A stretch of 64,000 nucleotides of DNA from an uncultured Sulfitobacter sp. (GTDB taxonomy: Bacteria > Pseudomonadota > Alphaproteobacteria > Rhodobacterales > Rhodobacteraceae). The notes under the pieces are model-generated. The model was given only the letters and a program-made list of their open reading frames with translations. It was not told the DNA's origin and did no database searches. The stretch lies in contig CALFWM010000014.1 in assembly GCA_937928635.1 (NCBI GenBank), positions 62,001-126,000 on the forward strand, written 5' to 3'. This document shows positions 8,645 to 18,301 of the stretch, in pieces. Each line of letters opens with the position of its first letter. Position 1 is the stretch's first letter. Both the position numbers and the translations under genes were made by a program.

Positions 8645-9631
8645 GTGCGCGCCCCGACCTTTCCACTCGAACTGTCACCGCCTGTTTTTCTGGCCCCAAT
8701 GGCCGGGATCACGGATTTGCCTTACCGCACGCTGGTCGCGGAGTTTGGGGCCGGGCTGGTCGTCTCCGAAATGGTCGCGAGCCAAGAGTTACTGTGTCGC
8801 CGCCCCGGCACCCGTGAAAAGGCGGAGCTGGGACTGGGCGTGGCAGGCACCGCCGTGCAGATTGCCGGGCGCGAGGCCGCCCCGATGATGGAAGCCGCTC
8901 GGATGATCGAAGCGCAGGGCGCGCGGCTGATCGACATCAACATGGGCTGTCCTGCCAAAAAGGTCACCCAAGGGGCGTCCGGGTCTGCCCTGATGAAAAC
9001 GCCGGATCACGCGTTGCGCCTGATCGAGGCGGTAATCAGCGCGGTCAAGGTGCCAGTCACGCTCAAAACCCGGCTGGGCTGGGATGATGACATGTTAAAT
9101 GCCCCCGATATCGCCCGCCGGGCAGAGGATGCGGGCATTCAGATGATCACAATTCATGGCCGCACCCGCTGTCAGTTTTACAAGGGCCGCGCAGATTGGC
9201 GGGCCATTCAGGGGGTGAAAGACATGGTGAACATCCCCGTCATTGCCAACGGGGATATTTGTACCACCACAGATGCACGGCAGGCGCTGGCACACTCCGG
9301 CGCGGATGGTGTGATGGTGGGGCGCGGGTCACAGGGCAAGCCCTGGAAACTGTCCGAGATCGCGCATGAACTTTATGGCACGCCCGCGCCGGTTGTGCCG
9401 CAGGGACAAGACCTTGTTGCCATGGTGCAGGGGCACTTTGACGCGATGTTATCGTTCTACGGCACCACCCTTGGCGCGCGTGTGGCGCGCAAACATCTGG
9501 GCTGGTACATGGACACGGTTGGCACGCCCGCACCACTACGCCGCGAAGTCCTGACAGAAAAAGATCCCCAAAACGTGTTTAAGTTACTCGCCCAAGCGCT
9601 TGATTTCAAAGCAGATCAGGTCGCCGCATGA
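8645..9631 (+). CDS. dusB: tRNA-dihydrouridine synthase B (NifR3 family)
   Basis: FMN-dependent enzyme that reduces uridines in the D-loop of tRNA; historically called nifR3 because it heads the ntr operon of Rhodobacter and relatives. Seen: the N-terminal [16 protein letters not shown], the [19 protein letters not shown] region holding the catalytic cysteine (about residue 100), and the FMN phosphate-binding VPVIANGDI and [19 protein letters not shown] 8645 follows an AAGGA ribosome site. The stop overlaps the ntrB ATG, so the two are translationally coupled. Confidence 0.96.
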   Translation: MRAPTFPLELSPPVFLAPMAGITDLPYRTLVAEFGAGLVVSEMVASQELLCRRPGTREKAELGLGVAGTAVQIAGREAAPMMEAARMIEAQGARLIDINMGCPAKKVTQGASGSALMKTPDHALRLIEAVISAVKVPVTLKTRLGWDDDMLNAPDIARRAEDAGIQMITIHGRTRCQFYKGRADWRAIQGVKDMVNIPVIANGDICTTTDARQALAHSGADGVMVGRGSQGKPWKLSEIAHELYGTPAPVVPQGQDLVAMVQGHFDAMLSFYGTTLGARVARKHLGWYMDTVGTPAPLRREVLTEKDPQNVFKLLAQALDFKADQVAA

Positions 9632-10686
9632 GGGGCGACGCGGCACTGTGGGTCTCCTTGCCCGTGCCCGCCGTGGTGATTGCACCGGACGATTCCATTC
9701 TGGAGCTCAACCCGGCCGCAGAGGGGTTTTTGAACACCTCGGCAAAGTCGATCACCGGGTCGCCCATCTGGGATGAAATCAGCATCGACAGCCCGCTGGA
9801 AACCGCCTTTGAACGCGCACGCACCAATGGCACGCCCCTGTTCGTGAACGACGTGGATGTGGGCTCCGGCCAGCGGGCCCCGCTGCAATGCGCGCTGCAA
9901 ATCGCGCCGCTTTCGGGGCAGCCGGGCCATATGATCATGATGATCACCCCGCGCGAGCTGGCCAGCCGCCTGACCCAGAGCCAAAGCGTGACCTCTGCCG
10001 CACGCTCGGCCATCGGCATGGCTGAAATGCTGGCCCATGAGATCAAGAACCCATTGGCGGGCATCACGGGGGCCGCCCAACTCTTGTCGATGAACCTGAA
10101 CGCGGATGATCTGGAACTCACCGATCTGATCGTCGCGGAAAGCCGCCGCATCGTGAAACTGCTGGAACAGGTGGAGCAGTTCGGCAATCTTACCGAGCCT
10201 GAACATGCGCCCATCAACCTGCACGATGTGCTCAACCGCGCGCGCCGCTCTGCCTTGTTGGGCTTTGGCGCCAAAATGCGCATTGATGAGATCTATGACC
10301 CGTCCTTGCCGCTGGCCGCAGGGGATAAGGATCAATTGCTACAGGTGGTGCTGAACCTGCTCAAAAACGCGTCAGAGGCGGCAGGTGCCTCCGGGGGCAC
10401 TATCCGTCTGCGCACTTATTTTGAACATTCCTTTCGTCTGCGCCGCGCGGACGGGGCAGGGCAGGCGCTGCCCTTGCAGATGGAAATCACAGATGATGGC
10501 CCGGGCCTGCCGGAGCATATCAGGGATGACGTGTTTGACCCCTTTGTGTCGGGGCATGAAAACGGCACCGGCCTTGGGCTGGCGCTGGTCAGCAAAATTA
10601 TCTCCGATCACGGCGGCTGGATTTCGGTCGATTCCGTGCCCGGGCAAACCACATTTCGCATCTCGCTGCCGCGCGCAGAGCCTTAA
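9628..10686 (+). CDS. ntrB: Nitrogen regulation sensor kinase NtrB (GlnL)
   Basis: 352-residue cytosolic histidine kinase/phosphatase that controls NtrC in response to nitrogen status through PII proteins. An N-terminal PAS domain (about 1-115) is followed by the H-box [20 protein letters not shown] (His near residue 136), the N-box [10 protein letters not shown], and ATP-binding boxes DDGPGLPEH and [12 protein letters not shown]. No membrane segments. Its ATG overlaps the dusB stop and ntrC begins 12 bp after it behind an AAGGAG site. Confidence 0.97.
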   Translation: MRGDAALWVSLPVPAVVIAPDDSILELNPAAEGFLNTSAKSITGSPIWDEISIDSPLETAFERARTNGTPLFVNDVDVGSGQRAPLQCALQIAPLSGQPGHMIMMITPRELASRLTQSQSVTSAARSAIGMAEMLAHEIKNPLAGITGAAQLLSMNLNADDLELTDLIVAESRRIVKLLEQVEQFGNLTEPEHAPINLHDVLNRARRSALLGFGAKMRIDEIYDPSLPLAAGDKDQLLQVVLNLLKNASEAAGASGGTIRLRTYFEHSFRLRRADGAGQALPLQMEITDDGPGLPEHIRDDVFDPFVSGHENGTGLGLALVSKIISDHGGWISVDSVPGQTTFRISLPRAEP

Positions 10687-10698
10687 GGAGACCACAAT

Positions 10699-12063
10699 AT
10701 GGATGGCACCATTCTGGTTGCAGATGATGACCGCACGATCCGCACTGTGCTGACACAGGCCCTGACGCGGGCGGGGTGCAAGGTTCATGCGACCTCCAGT
10801 CTGACCACGCTCATGCGGTGGGTGGCAGAGGGGCGCGGGGATGCGGTGATCACCGATGTGGCCATGCCCGATGGCAACGGGTTGGAAATGCTGCCCAAGA
10901 TCACAGCGGACCGTCCCGGCCTGCCGGTGATCGTGATCTCGGCGCAAAACACCATCATGACCGCGATCAAGGCCGCAGAGTTCAAGGCGTTTGATTATCT
11001 GCCCAAACCTTTTGATCTGCCGGACCTGATGAAACGCACAGCCCGTGCGCTGGACGTGGCCAGCAGCCCGGGCATTCAGAACCCCACAACAACCGCAGAG
11101 CGCGATGATTTGCCATTGGTCGGCCAAACACCAGTCATGCAGGCGCTTTATCGATTGGTGGCACGTCTGGTGAACACGGAGCTTTCTGTGCTGATCTGGG
11201 GCGAAAGTGGCACGGGTAAGTCATTGATTGCGCGCGCCATTCATGATTTTTCGGACCGGCGTAACCAGCCGTTTGTGACCGTCACAGCCGCCGATCTGCA
11301 AGACATCGAAGGACCCGCCCGCCTGATGGCACGGGTTGGAAGTGGCACGCTGCTGATTGATGAAATTGGCGACATCCCCGGGGACATTCAGGCGCGTATC
11401 GCACGGATGATGGACGCGGGCGGTGACAGCGCGCCGCGGTTTTTGGCCACCAGCCAGACCGATCTGGCCGCCGCGATGAAAAAGGGCGATCTGCGCCGCG
11501 ATCTTTACTACCGTTTGTCCGGTGCCACCCTGCACGTGCCCGCCCTGCGCGACCGGGTTGAAGACATTGACCTGCTGGCCAAACATTTCCTCAACGCCAT
11601 CACAGACCCCGCAGAGGGGCAGCGCGCCCTGTCAGCGGAGGCCAGCAAGCTGCTTGCCAATTATCCATGGCCCGGCAACGTGCGCCAGCTGGAACATGCG
11701 GTGCGCCAGTTGGCCCTGACCAGCCGCGCCCCCCTGATTGGCCTGAGTGACGCCGAACATGTGCTGGGCACCCAGCCCGAAATGGAGCCCCTGCGGCTCG
11801 AGGCCAACACCGAACGGCTGGGCGCATCGGTTGAGCGTCACCTGAGGCGGTATTTTGATCTGCACGGCAGCATGTTGCCGCCCCCCGGACTATATGCGCG
11901 GATTCTGCGCGAGGTAGAGGCCCCCTTGATCGAAATCGCATTGGGGGCGACAGCCGGAAATCAGGCAAAATGTGCCGATCTTTTGGGAATAAATCGAAAT
12001 ACTTTGCGAAAGAAGATCACAGACCTCGATATTGAGGTGACACGGGGCCGCAAGATGATGTAA
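10699..12063 (+). CDS. ntrC: Nitrogen response regulator NtrC, lacking the GAFTGA loop
   Basis: Receiver domain (phospho-acceptor D53 in ITDVAMPDG, Lys in LPKPFD), AAA+ domain with Walker A GESGTGKS (about 168-175) and Walker B LLIDEIGD (about 218-225), and a C-terminal Fis-type helix-turn-helix ending in [12 protein letters not shown]. Between Walker A and Walker B the stretch that normally carries ESELFGHEKGAFTGA is missing: [18 protein letters not shown] leads directly to GSGTLL. The Rhodobacter capsulatus NtrC has the same loss and activates sigma-70 rather than sigma-54 RNA polymerase, so this protein is expected to do likewise. Fourth promoter-proximal function of the ntr operon after dusB and ntrB. 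Confidence 0.96.
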   Translation: MDGTILVADDDRTIRTVLTQALTRAGCKVHATSSLTTLMRWVAEGRGDAVITDVAMPDGNGLEMLPKITADRPGLPVIVISAQNTIMTAIKAAEFKAFDYLPKPFDLPDLMKRTARALDVASSPGIQNPTTTAERDDLPLVGQTPVMQALYRLVARLVNTELSVLIWGESGTGKSLIARAIHDFSDRRNQPFVTVTAADLQDIEGPARLMARVGSGTLLIDEIGDIPGDIQARIARMMDAGGDSAPRFLATSQTDLAAAMKKGDLRRDLYYRLSGATLHVPALRDRVEDIDLLAKHFLNAITDPAEGQRALSAEASKLLANYPWPGNVRQLEHAVRQLALTSRAPLIGLSDAEHVLGTQPEMEPLRLEANTERLGASVERHLRRYFDLHGSMLPPPGLYARILREVEAPLIEIALGATAGNQAKCADLLGINRNTLRKKITDLDIEVTRGRKMM

Positions 12064-12126
12064 AAGAGCCACATAACCGTGGCCATCATGCTTCATTGTA
12101 TGATCAGGACCACATAATATGGCGGT

Positions 12127-12144
12127 TGGTGCAGAGATGCACCA
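12127..12144. promoter_or_regulatory. 7-bp inverted repeat before ntrY
   Basis: TGGTGCA-GAGA-TGCACCA, ending 22 bp before the ntrY GTG start, in the 102-bp gap between ntrC and ntrY. As RNA it forms a 7-bp stem closed by a GAGA (GNRA-type) loop next to the ntrY ribosome site; as DNA its half sites resemble the NtrC half site TGCACC but in the reverse arrangement to the enteric consensus. Either a translational/processing hairpin or an operator. Confidence 0.4.
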
Positions 12145-12165
12145 CATCATCGGTGAGGGCAGCGG

Positions 12166-14415
12166 GTGGTCACCCGGTCACGCAGTTTCTCGTTAGAAAA
12201 CCTGGGCCGTTTGCGGCGTCTGAGACGTGTGCGCAATCTCTTTACCTTTGGGATCGTGCTGCTGGGGCCTTTGCTGGCGCTGGCGACCTACAGCGTTTTG
12301 GGCCCCCTGGCAGAATGGTCAGGCACGCCGCAGCTGCGTTTGGTTTTGCTGGCCGATGTTGTCTATATTCTGGTGGTGGCCGCCTTGGTGCTGTCACAGG
12401 TGGCGCGTCAAATCTCGGCGCGGCGCGCCAAATCCGCCGGTTCGCGGCTGCACCTGCGGTTGACCGGCTTCTTTGCCACCATGGCGCTTATTCCCACCGT
12501 GACGGTGGCGGTGTTTTCGGTGCTGTCGCTGAATGTCGGGCTGGAGGGCTGGTTTTCGGACCGGGTGCGCGGCGTGGTCGAGGACGCGCTGACCGCCGCC
12601 GAAGCCTATGACATGCAACAGCGCAATGACCTGCAGGTCGATGTGGAAAATCTCGCCGCCTGGTTTGATGCCAACCGCCGCCAGAACGTCCCCCTGTCTG
12701 ACAGTGAACTGCTGAGCGATCTGCAACAGCAAATCCAGCGGGGCCTGCGCGAGGCCTTTCTGATCGACGGCACCTCTGACATTCGCGCGCGCGGCGTGCG
12801 CTCATACCTGTTTGATTATGAGGCCCCGAGCCGCGATGAGATTGAGACCGCGATGAACACCGGGCTGCTGATTATTGAGGATTGGCCAAACAACGAATAC
12901 CGCGCGCTGATTCCGCTGCAGACCCGGGCGGACCGGTTTTTGTACGTCAGCCGCGATGTGAATGGGGACATCCTGTCGCTGTTGGATGACACCAAAGAAA
13001 CCGCGCGCCTTTACCAACAGCTCGATAAGGAACGCGGGCGGGTGCTGTTTGAATATGGACTGCTCTACCTTGCCTTTGCGCTGATCCTGATTCTGGCCGC
13101 TGTCTGGCTGGGCCTGTGGTTTGCCGAACGCCTGTCAGGGCCGGTGGGGCGCCTGACCAGTGCCGCACAGCAAATCGGGGCAGGGGACTTGAGCGTGCAT
13201 GTGCGCGAGGAACGCGGCGATGACGAAATTTCGATGTTGGGGCGGTATTTTAACCAGATGACCACACAGCTCAAGGCGCAGCGCGAAACCCTGCTGGACA
13301 ACACCCGCCAGATTGAGCGGCGCCGTCGCTTGTTTGACTCCGTGCTGTCCTCTGTCACTTCCGGCGTGGTGGGGCTTGACCCGGAGGGGCGCGTGACCTT
13401 TGTGAACCGCTCCGCCATGCGGCTGCTGGATTGGTCGGAGGATCAACAATCGCTGGCGCTTTCGGCTGCCGTGCCAGAGTTTTCGCGCCTGTTTGAGGCC
13501 CTGACCAACGGACCAGGCGAGATTGCGCAGGGCGAGGTTAAAGTGTCCCGTCAGGGGGCGATGGAAAACCTGCTGGTGCGGATGGCCACGCGGCGGGCTG
13601 AGGACGGGCGGCTGGAGGGCTATGTGGTCGCCTTTGACGATGTGACGGATCTGGTGTCAGCACAGCGCATGGCCGCCTGGGGCGACGTGGCCCGCCGCAT
13701 CGCCCATGAAATCAAAAACCCGCTGACCCCGATCCAGCTGAGTGCCGAACGCATACAGCGCAAATATGGCCGCCAGCTCAGCGGGGATGACGCGGAAAAG
13801 CTGAACCAAATGACCGGGGTAATCATCCGCCAGACTGGTGATCTGCGCCGTATTGTCGATGAATTCTCCAAATTTGCGCGCATGCCCGAGCCGGAAACCT
13901 CAGAACAGGACCTCAACCAATTGCTGCGCGACGCGGTGTTCTTGCAACAGGCAGGACAGCCGGACGTCAAAATTACCCTTGATCTGCCCGACGCATCATT
14001 GGTGGCACAGGTGGATGGCACGATGATCTCTCAGGCCCTGACGAACCTGATTAAGAACGCCGGAGAAGCCATTGAAAGTCTGAAAGAAAAAGGTGCACCA
14101 GATGATTTGGAACCGCAAATCAAGGTCAAGATGGAGAAGGGCGAAATCAACGCCCATATCACCATCGCAGACAACGGAATTGGCCTGCCCGAAGACCGCG
14201 CGCGCCTGTTTGAACCTTATGTGACCACACGATCTGAGGGCACCGGCCTGGGCCTGCCGATTGTGAAAAAGATTATTGAGGAACATGGCGGCAGCCTGAT
14301 CCTCACCGACGCGCCTGTTTTTGACGGGCAATCCCATCACGGTGCACTGGCGCTGATCAAGCTGCCCTGCGCACCGCAACCCACCCCAAACGTTTTGGAG
14401 ATGAACGATGAGTGA
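12166..14415 (+). CDS. ntrY: Nitrogen-related membrane sensor kinase NtrY
   Basis: 749-residue inner-membrane histidine kinase, partner of NtrX, linked to nitrogen, redox and envelope responses in alphaproteobacteria. Three N-terminal helices (about 25-46, 58-80, 100-123), a periplasmic domain and a fourth helix (about 300-322) precede HAMP, then PAS (SVTSGVVGLDPEGRVTFVN), the H-box [18 protein letters not shown]-box LTNLIKNAGEA and G-boxes IADNGIGLPED and GTGLGLPIVKKI. GTG 12166 gives the basic cytoplasmic start MVTRSRSF. Overlaps ntrX by 8 bp. Confidence 0.96.
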   Translation: MVTRSRSFSLENLGRLRRLRRVRNLFTFGIVLLGPLLALATYSVLGPLAEWSGTPQLRLVLLADVVYILVVAALVLSQVARQISARRAKSAGSRLHLRLTGFFATMALIPTVTVAVFSVLSLNVGLEGWFSDRVRGVVEDALTAAEAYDMQQRNDLQVDVENLAAWFDANRRQNVPLSDSELLSDLQQQIQRGLREAFLIDGTSDIRARGVRSYLFDYEAPSRDEIETAMNTGLLIIEDWPNNEYRALIPLQTRADRFLYVSRDVNGDILSLLDDTKETARLYQQLDKERGRVLFEYGLLYLAFALILILAAVWLGLWFAERLSGPVGRLTSAAQQIGAGDLSVHVREERGDDEISMLGRYFNQMTTQLKAQRETLLDNTRQIERRRRLFDSVLSSVTSGVVGLDPEGRVTFVNRSAMRLLDWSEDQQSLALSAAVPEFSRLFEALTNGPGEIAQGEVKVSRQGAMENLLVRMATRRAEDGRLEGYVVAFDDVTDLVSAQRMAAWGDVARRIAHEIKNPLTPIQLSAERIQRKYGRQLSGDDAEKLNQMTGVIIRQTGDLRRIVDEFSKFARMPEPETSEQDLNQLLRDAVFLQQAGQPDVKITLDLPDASLVAQVDGTMISQALTNLIKNAGEAIESLKEKGAPDDLEPQIKVKMEKGEINAHITIADNGIGLPEDRARLFEPYVTTRSEGTGLGLPIVKKIIEEHGGSLILTDAPVFDGQSHHGALALIKLPCAPQPTPNVLEMNDE

Positions 14416-15820
14416 CATCCTGATTGTGGACGACGAACGCGATATCCGTGAGCTGATCTCGGACATTCTGGAGGACGAAGGATTTGCCACGCGCCTTGCT
14501 GGCAATTCTGATGATGCAATGGCCGCGATCAATCTGGAACCGCCCGCGCTGATCATCCTCGACATCTGGCTCAAAGACAGCCGCATGGACGGGATTGACA
14601 TCCTCAAGGCCGTGAAACGCGATAACCCGGATGTGCCGGTGGTGATCATTTCGGGCCACGGCAACATTGAAATTGCGGTCGCGGCGATCCGGCAAGGGGC
14701 CTATGACTTTATCGAAAAGCCGTTTAACATCGACCAGCTGCTGGTGGTGATCCGCCGCGCCATGGAGACCTCGCGGCTGCGACGTGAAAACCAGACCCTC
14801 AAGCGGCGCGATGTGTCCTCCTCCGAAATGCTCGGACAGTCAGCCGCATTTCGGGTGCTGGTCGGGCAGTTGGACAAGGTCACAAAATCCAATGGCCGCG
14901 TGATGCTGACCGGGCCTGCGGGCTCCGGCAAAGAGGTTGCCGCCCGCTACATCCACGCCAATTCCAACCGCGCCTCGGCCCCATTTGTGACCGTGAATTG
15001 CGCAGGTGTGTCCCCCGACAGCATGGAAGAGGTGTTGTTTGGCCGTGAGGGCGCGGACCGCGGCGTGGAGCCGGGCCTGTTGGAGCAAGCCCATGGTGGC
15101 GTGATCTATTTTGACGAGGTGGCGGATATGCCCCTTGGCACGCAATCCAAAATCCTGCGGGTTCTGGTGGACCAGCAATTCACGCGTGTTGGCGGCAATG
15201 ACAAAGTGCGGGTCGATTTACGGGTGATATCCAGTACAAACAAAGACCTGGACGCCGCCATCAAGGCAGAGACCTTTCGCCAGGAACTGTTTCACCGCCT
15301 GAACGTGGTGCCCATCGCCGTGCCCTCCTTGGAGGAACGCCGCGAGGACATTCCGCTGTTGGCCGAACATTTCATTCAGGAATTCAACAGCTCTCAGGGC
15401 CTGCCGCAACGGGACCTGTCAGAGGATGCCGTGGCCCTGATGCAAACAATGATCTGGCCGGGCAATGTGCGCCAGCTCAAGAACCTGGTTGAGCGGGTAC
15501 TGATCCTGGGCGACGGAACCGGCCCCATTGAGGCGCGCGAACTGCCCGGTGAGGAGGACGGCGGCGAGGAGGACGGCCGCGTTGTGCTGTCAGGTGCATT
15601 GGCCACATTGCCCCTGCGCGAGGCGCGTGAAGCCTTTGAACGGGAATACCTGCTCACGCAAATCAACCGTTTTGGTGGCAATATCTCACGTACGGCAAAT
15701 TTTGTGGGCATGGAACGCTCGGCACTGCACCGTAAATTGAAATCACTGGGTGTTGTCACCTCGGCCAAGGCCGGTGTGCGCGTGGCCCATGTGGATGAGG
15801 AAACGGAAGGGGCGGAATGA
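14408..15820 (+). CDS. ntrX: Response regulator NtrX with a degenerate sigma-54 contact loop
   Basis: 470 residues: receiver domain with phospho-acceptor D52 in LIILDIWL, AAA+ domain with Walker A GPAGSGKE and Walker B VIYFDEVAD, and a Fis-type helix-turn-helix (NISRTANFVGMERSALHRKL). The position of the sigma-54 GAFTGA loop reads LFGREGADRGVEPG, so the motif is absent and the loop shortened, as also reported for several alphaproteobacterial NtrX proteins. It should therefore act as a DNA-binding regulator on sigma-70 promoters or as a repressor. ATG 14408 lies inside the end of ntrY. Last gene of the ntr operon. Confidence 0.95.
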   Translation: MSDILIVDDERDIRELISDILEDEGFATRLAGNSDDAMAAINLEPPALIILDIWLKDSRMDGIDILKAVKRDNPDVPVVIISGHGNIEIAVAAIRQGAYDFIEKPFNIDQLLVVIRRAMETSRLRRENQTLKRRDVSSSEMLGQSAAFRVLVGQLDKVTKSNGRVMLTGPAGSGKEVAARYIHANSNRASAPFVTVNCAGVSPDSMEEVLFGREGADRGVEPGLLEQAHGGVIYFDEVADMPLGTQSKILRVLVDQQFTRVGGNDKVRVDLRVISSTNKDLDAAIKAETFRQELFHRLNVVPIAVPSLEERREDIPLLAEHFIQEFNSSQGLPQRDLSEDAVALMQTMIWPGNVRQLKNLVERVLILGDGTGPIEARELPGEEDGGEEDGRVVLSGALATLPLREAREAFEREYLLTQINRFGGNISRTANFVGMERSALHRKLKSLGVVTSAKAGVRVAHVDEETEGAE

Positions 15821-15872
15821 AGGGGCAAACCGCTTCATTCCGTACTGTGACAGTATTAGAAAAGAGTATGCT

Positions 15873-16244
15873 ATGAAATTCCAGTTCCCAATTGCATTCG
15901 CCCTGTTGTTTGGCGCACCGGCACATGTTGCATTTGCACAAGACAAATACGAAGTGTTCATAGGGCAATACATGGCCTCATCCCAAATTGCGCGATCGTG
16001 CAAGGGTTTCACATTCCTTGAACCAAACGGTGCGGCGACATTGGCGAAAACGACAGCGGGCTTGCGGAAACAAAAGGTCTTGCGGCTGGTATTTTACAGC
16101 AAGACCAACCAATTGACGAAACTGGGGCACTACGCACTGGCCCTGCGAAATGTAGATGCGAACAATCAGAAGCAGCTTTGCCGGTTCGGGCGACGCGTCG
16201 CCGGAAAGGACGATGCCATTGGTCGCTTTCTCAGGAAAAACTGA
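15873..16244 (+). CDS. Small secreted protein of unknown function
   Basis: 123 residues beginning MKFQFPIAFALLFGAPAH; a signal peptide of about 21 residues ends at HVAFAQ|DK. The mature part is basic, with two cysteines (CKGF and QLCRF) that may pair in the periplasm. No family recognised. An AAGAG ribosome site precedes ATG 15873. It starts 52 bp after ntrX on the same strand but its character (lower GC, short, secreted) suggests it belongs with the accessory block that follows rather than with nitrogen control. Confidence 0.65.
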   Translation: MKFQFPIAFALLFGAPAHVAFAQDKYEVFIGQYMASSQIARSCKGFTFLEPNGAATLAKTTAGLRKQKVLRLVFYSKTNQLTKLGHYALALRNVDANNQKQLCRFGRRVAGKDDAIGRFLRKN

Positions 16245-16364
16245 CCGTTTTCGGAGCATGTATGGTCATTGGAAAAATCTGTCCGTTGGCCATGGCTCAA
16301 ATAGATATGTAAATGCTGGGGATACTCAGCAGGTGCACCACATGCTGATAGAAAACATCTGAAG

Positions 16365-18050
16365 TCAAAAGATAAAATCGGTTGCGTCGAGATCCGTTAG
16401 ATCAACCCCCAGCAGCGTAATCTGCTGCGCGATGCCTGTATCAATCACAACATTTTCGCCGTCTTGCGACAGGTGCCCACTAAACAGATCAAACAGGTTG
16501 AAAATCTGCGATACCGCACTCAGATCGACCCGTTCTAGGGCATTATCCGCCGCAAAGTCGGCAATCACATCGGTCCCGTGGCCGTCCGCAAACACAAACG
16601 TATCTGCGTTGAAATTGCCAAACAAAAGGTCATCTCCCGAACCTCCAGTGATCACATCGAAACCTGCGCCGGCAAATATCGTGTCATTTTCCAGACCACC
16701 CTCAAGCGTGTCATTGCCTGGCCCACCAAAGAACCTGTCATTGCCGTCATCTCCGAACAGCAGGTCATTGCCCAGCCCCCCGAAAAGACCGTCGCGCCCC
16801 GCACCGCCACGTGCTTCATCCGCTCCGTCGCCGCCAAAAAGACGATCCAGCCCATTGCCCCCCAAGAGCGTGTCATCGCCTGAGCGACCAAAGACATTGT
16901 CGGCCAAATCACCGCCATCAAGGTGATCATCACCGGCACCCCCGTCCAGCACGTCAAATCCAGCTTCACCCAAAATGGTGTCATTGCCGTCCTGGCCAAA
17001 AAGACGATCCACTGTGCGGCCAATATTGGTGCCGCCTTCGATCAGGTCATTGCCACCCCCGCCAAAAACCCGGTCCGCCGTGTCGCCTGCGCGAATGGTA
17101 TCATTGCCATCCCCGCCATTGATGTTGTCAAACCCTCTACCACCGATGATCAGGTCATCCCCACTGTCCCCATTCAGTGAATCAGCACCACTGCCGCCCA
17201 GAAGGGTATCGTTGCCAGAGCCCCCCTCGATGGTGTCAAAGCCAATGCCGCCCATGATACTGTCATTTCCAGCCTCGCCCGACAGGCTGTCATTACCAAC
17301 CCCACCTGAGATCAGATCATCCCGGCCCGCAGCCCTGATGACATCTGCACCGTCTGATCCGATGTATTCCTGCACGAAAATGCCGCCCTCGATGGTCTCA
17401 AATCCAGTGAAGAACACCGTGCGATCTTCTGCTGTAATGGTACCCATCGCAAGGTTAACCACATACGGGAGTGATTGCCCGAAACCACCAGCAATCAGCG
17501 TGTCATTGCCAGCCCCACCGTCAATACGGAAAACCGGCTGTTCGGGGGCGAACATGGTAAATGTGTCATCACCTCCGGCCAAATCAATGGCATCCAGATA
17601 AGACACAAACCCCTGCGTGCGCAGCGTATCTGCGCCATCATTTAGCGTGAAGGATCCAAAGGCACGACCAAGGAAGCTGTCAAACAGGTCGTTTGAAGAG
17701 CGATCACCGTTCAGCCGCGCCGAAATAACGTCAATAAACGCCGACCCAGAAGCCGCAAGCCCCGTCACCGTCAGGATTGTGCCGCGATTGTCGGAGGAAA
17801 ATTTGAGGCCCGTCACCGTGCCAGACAGATTACCCGAGGAATCGGTTGATAGGTTGGATCCCGTCAGGGTGACTTGCGGATTGATATTGAAATGGCTTGT
17901 AGATGCCAAAGTCTGCTGTCGGGTGTAAACGATACCCTCGTCTTCGTCCAAAAAGAAATAGCGCGGGGTGGGAAACACAGTACCACCCGGAACAAAAGTG
18001 CGTGAAAAAAGCAGGGCTGACGAAAGCGAGCTATATTGAAATTCCGGCAT
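16365..18050 (-). CDS. RTX-repeat exoprotein (hemolysin-type calcium-binding repeats), type I secretion substrate
   Basis: 561 residues. The N-terminal third (to about 200) is a Ser/Thr-rich beta-type region without a recognised catalytic motif. From about residue 200 to 490 there are more than twenty glycine-rich nonapeptides of the GGxGxDxLx type (for example GGSGNDTLL, GGRGFDNIN, GGAGDDHLD, GGPGNDTLE), which fold into calcium-binding parallel beta-rolls outside the cell. The C-terminal segment, DVIADFAADNALERVDLSA to the last residues DATDFIF, matches the M10-type C-terminal module and type I secretion tail. No ABC/MFP secretion genes lie in the window. ATG 18050 is preferred over 18098 because the upstream residues look non-coding. 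Toxin, adhesin or S-layer-like role cannot be chosen. Confidence 0.88.
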   Translation of the reverse strand: MPEFQYSSLSSALLFSRTFVPGGTVFPTPRYFFLDEDEGIVYTRQQTLASTSHFNINPQVTLTGSNLSTDSSGNLSGTVTGLKFSSDNRGTILTVTGLAASGSAFIDVISARLNGDRSSNDLFDSFLGRAFGSFTLNDGADTLRTQGFVSYLDAIDLAGGDDTFTMFAPEQPVFRIDGGAGNDTLIAGGFGQSLPYVVNLAMGTITAEDRTVFFTGFETIEGGIFVQEYIGSDGADVIRAAGRDDLISGGVGNDSLSGEAGNDSIMGGIGFDTIEGGSGNDTLLGGSGADSLNGDSGDDLIIGGRGFDNINGGDGNDTIRAGDTADRVFGGGGNDLIEGGTNIGRTVDRLFGQDGNDTILGEAGFDVLDGGAGDDHLDGGDLADNVFGRSGDDTLLGGNGLDRLFGGDGADEARGGAGRDGLFGGLGNDLLFGDDGNDRFFGGPGNDTLEGGLENDTIFAGAGFDVITGGSGDDLLFGNFNADTFVFADGHGTDVIADFAADNALERVDLSAVSQIFNLFDLFSGHLSQDGENVVIDTGIAQQITLLGVDLTDLDATDFIF

Positions 18051-18301
18051 TATTTTCTCATACTGTTGACAGTCTGGTTGACAGACAACCAGCGGCAAAA
18101 CTGAATAAATTCAATGCTCAACCTAAGGTGTATTACGGTGAAGCGCAACCGAAAAGCGGACTTAATAAATCTCCAGATGTTGAAAGGAGATGAATAGCCG
18201 CAATTCAACATCAACAGAAACGAGCCATGCAGAAGCGAATTGAGACTTTAGAGGAGGTGTCGCGTTTCAGAATTGGATCTTATGATCCAAATCAAATACC
18301 C

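Noticed and set aside
12127-12144. Calling the ntrY dyad an NtrC binding site
   Set aside because: The half sites are in the opposite order to the enteric consensus and NtrC of this type may use a different sequence; only a dyad is claimed.
16432-17601. Plus-strand ORFs rich in Pro, Ser and Lys opposite the RTX gene
   Set aside because: They are the antisense of the glycine/aspartate-rich nonapeptide repeats and have no ribosome sites.
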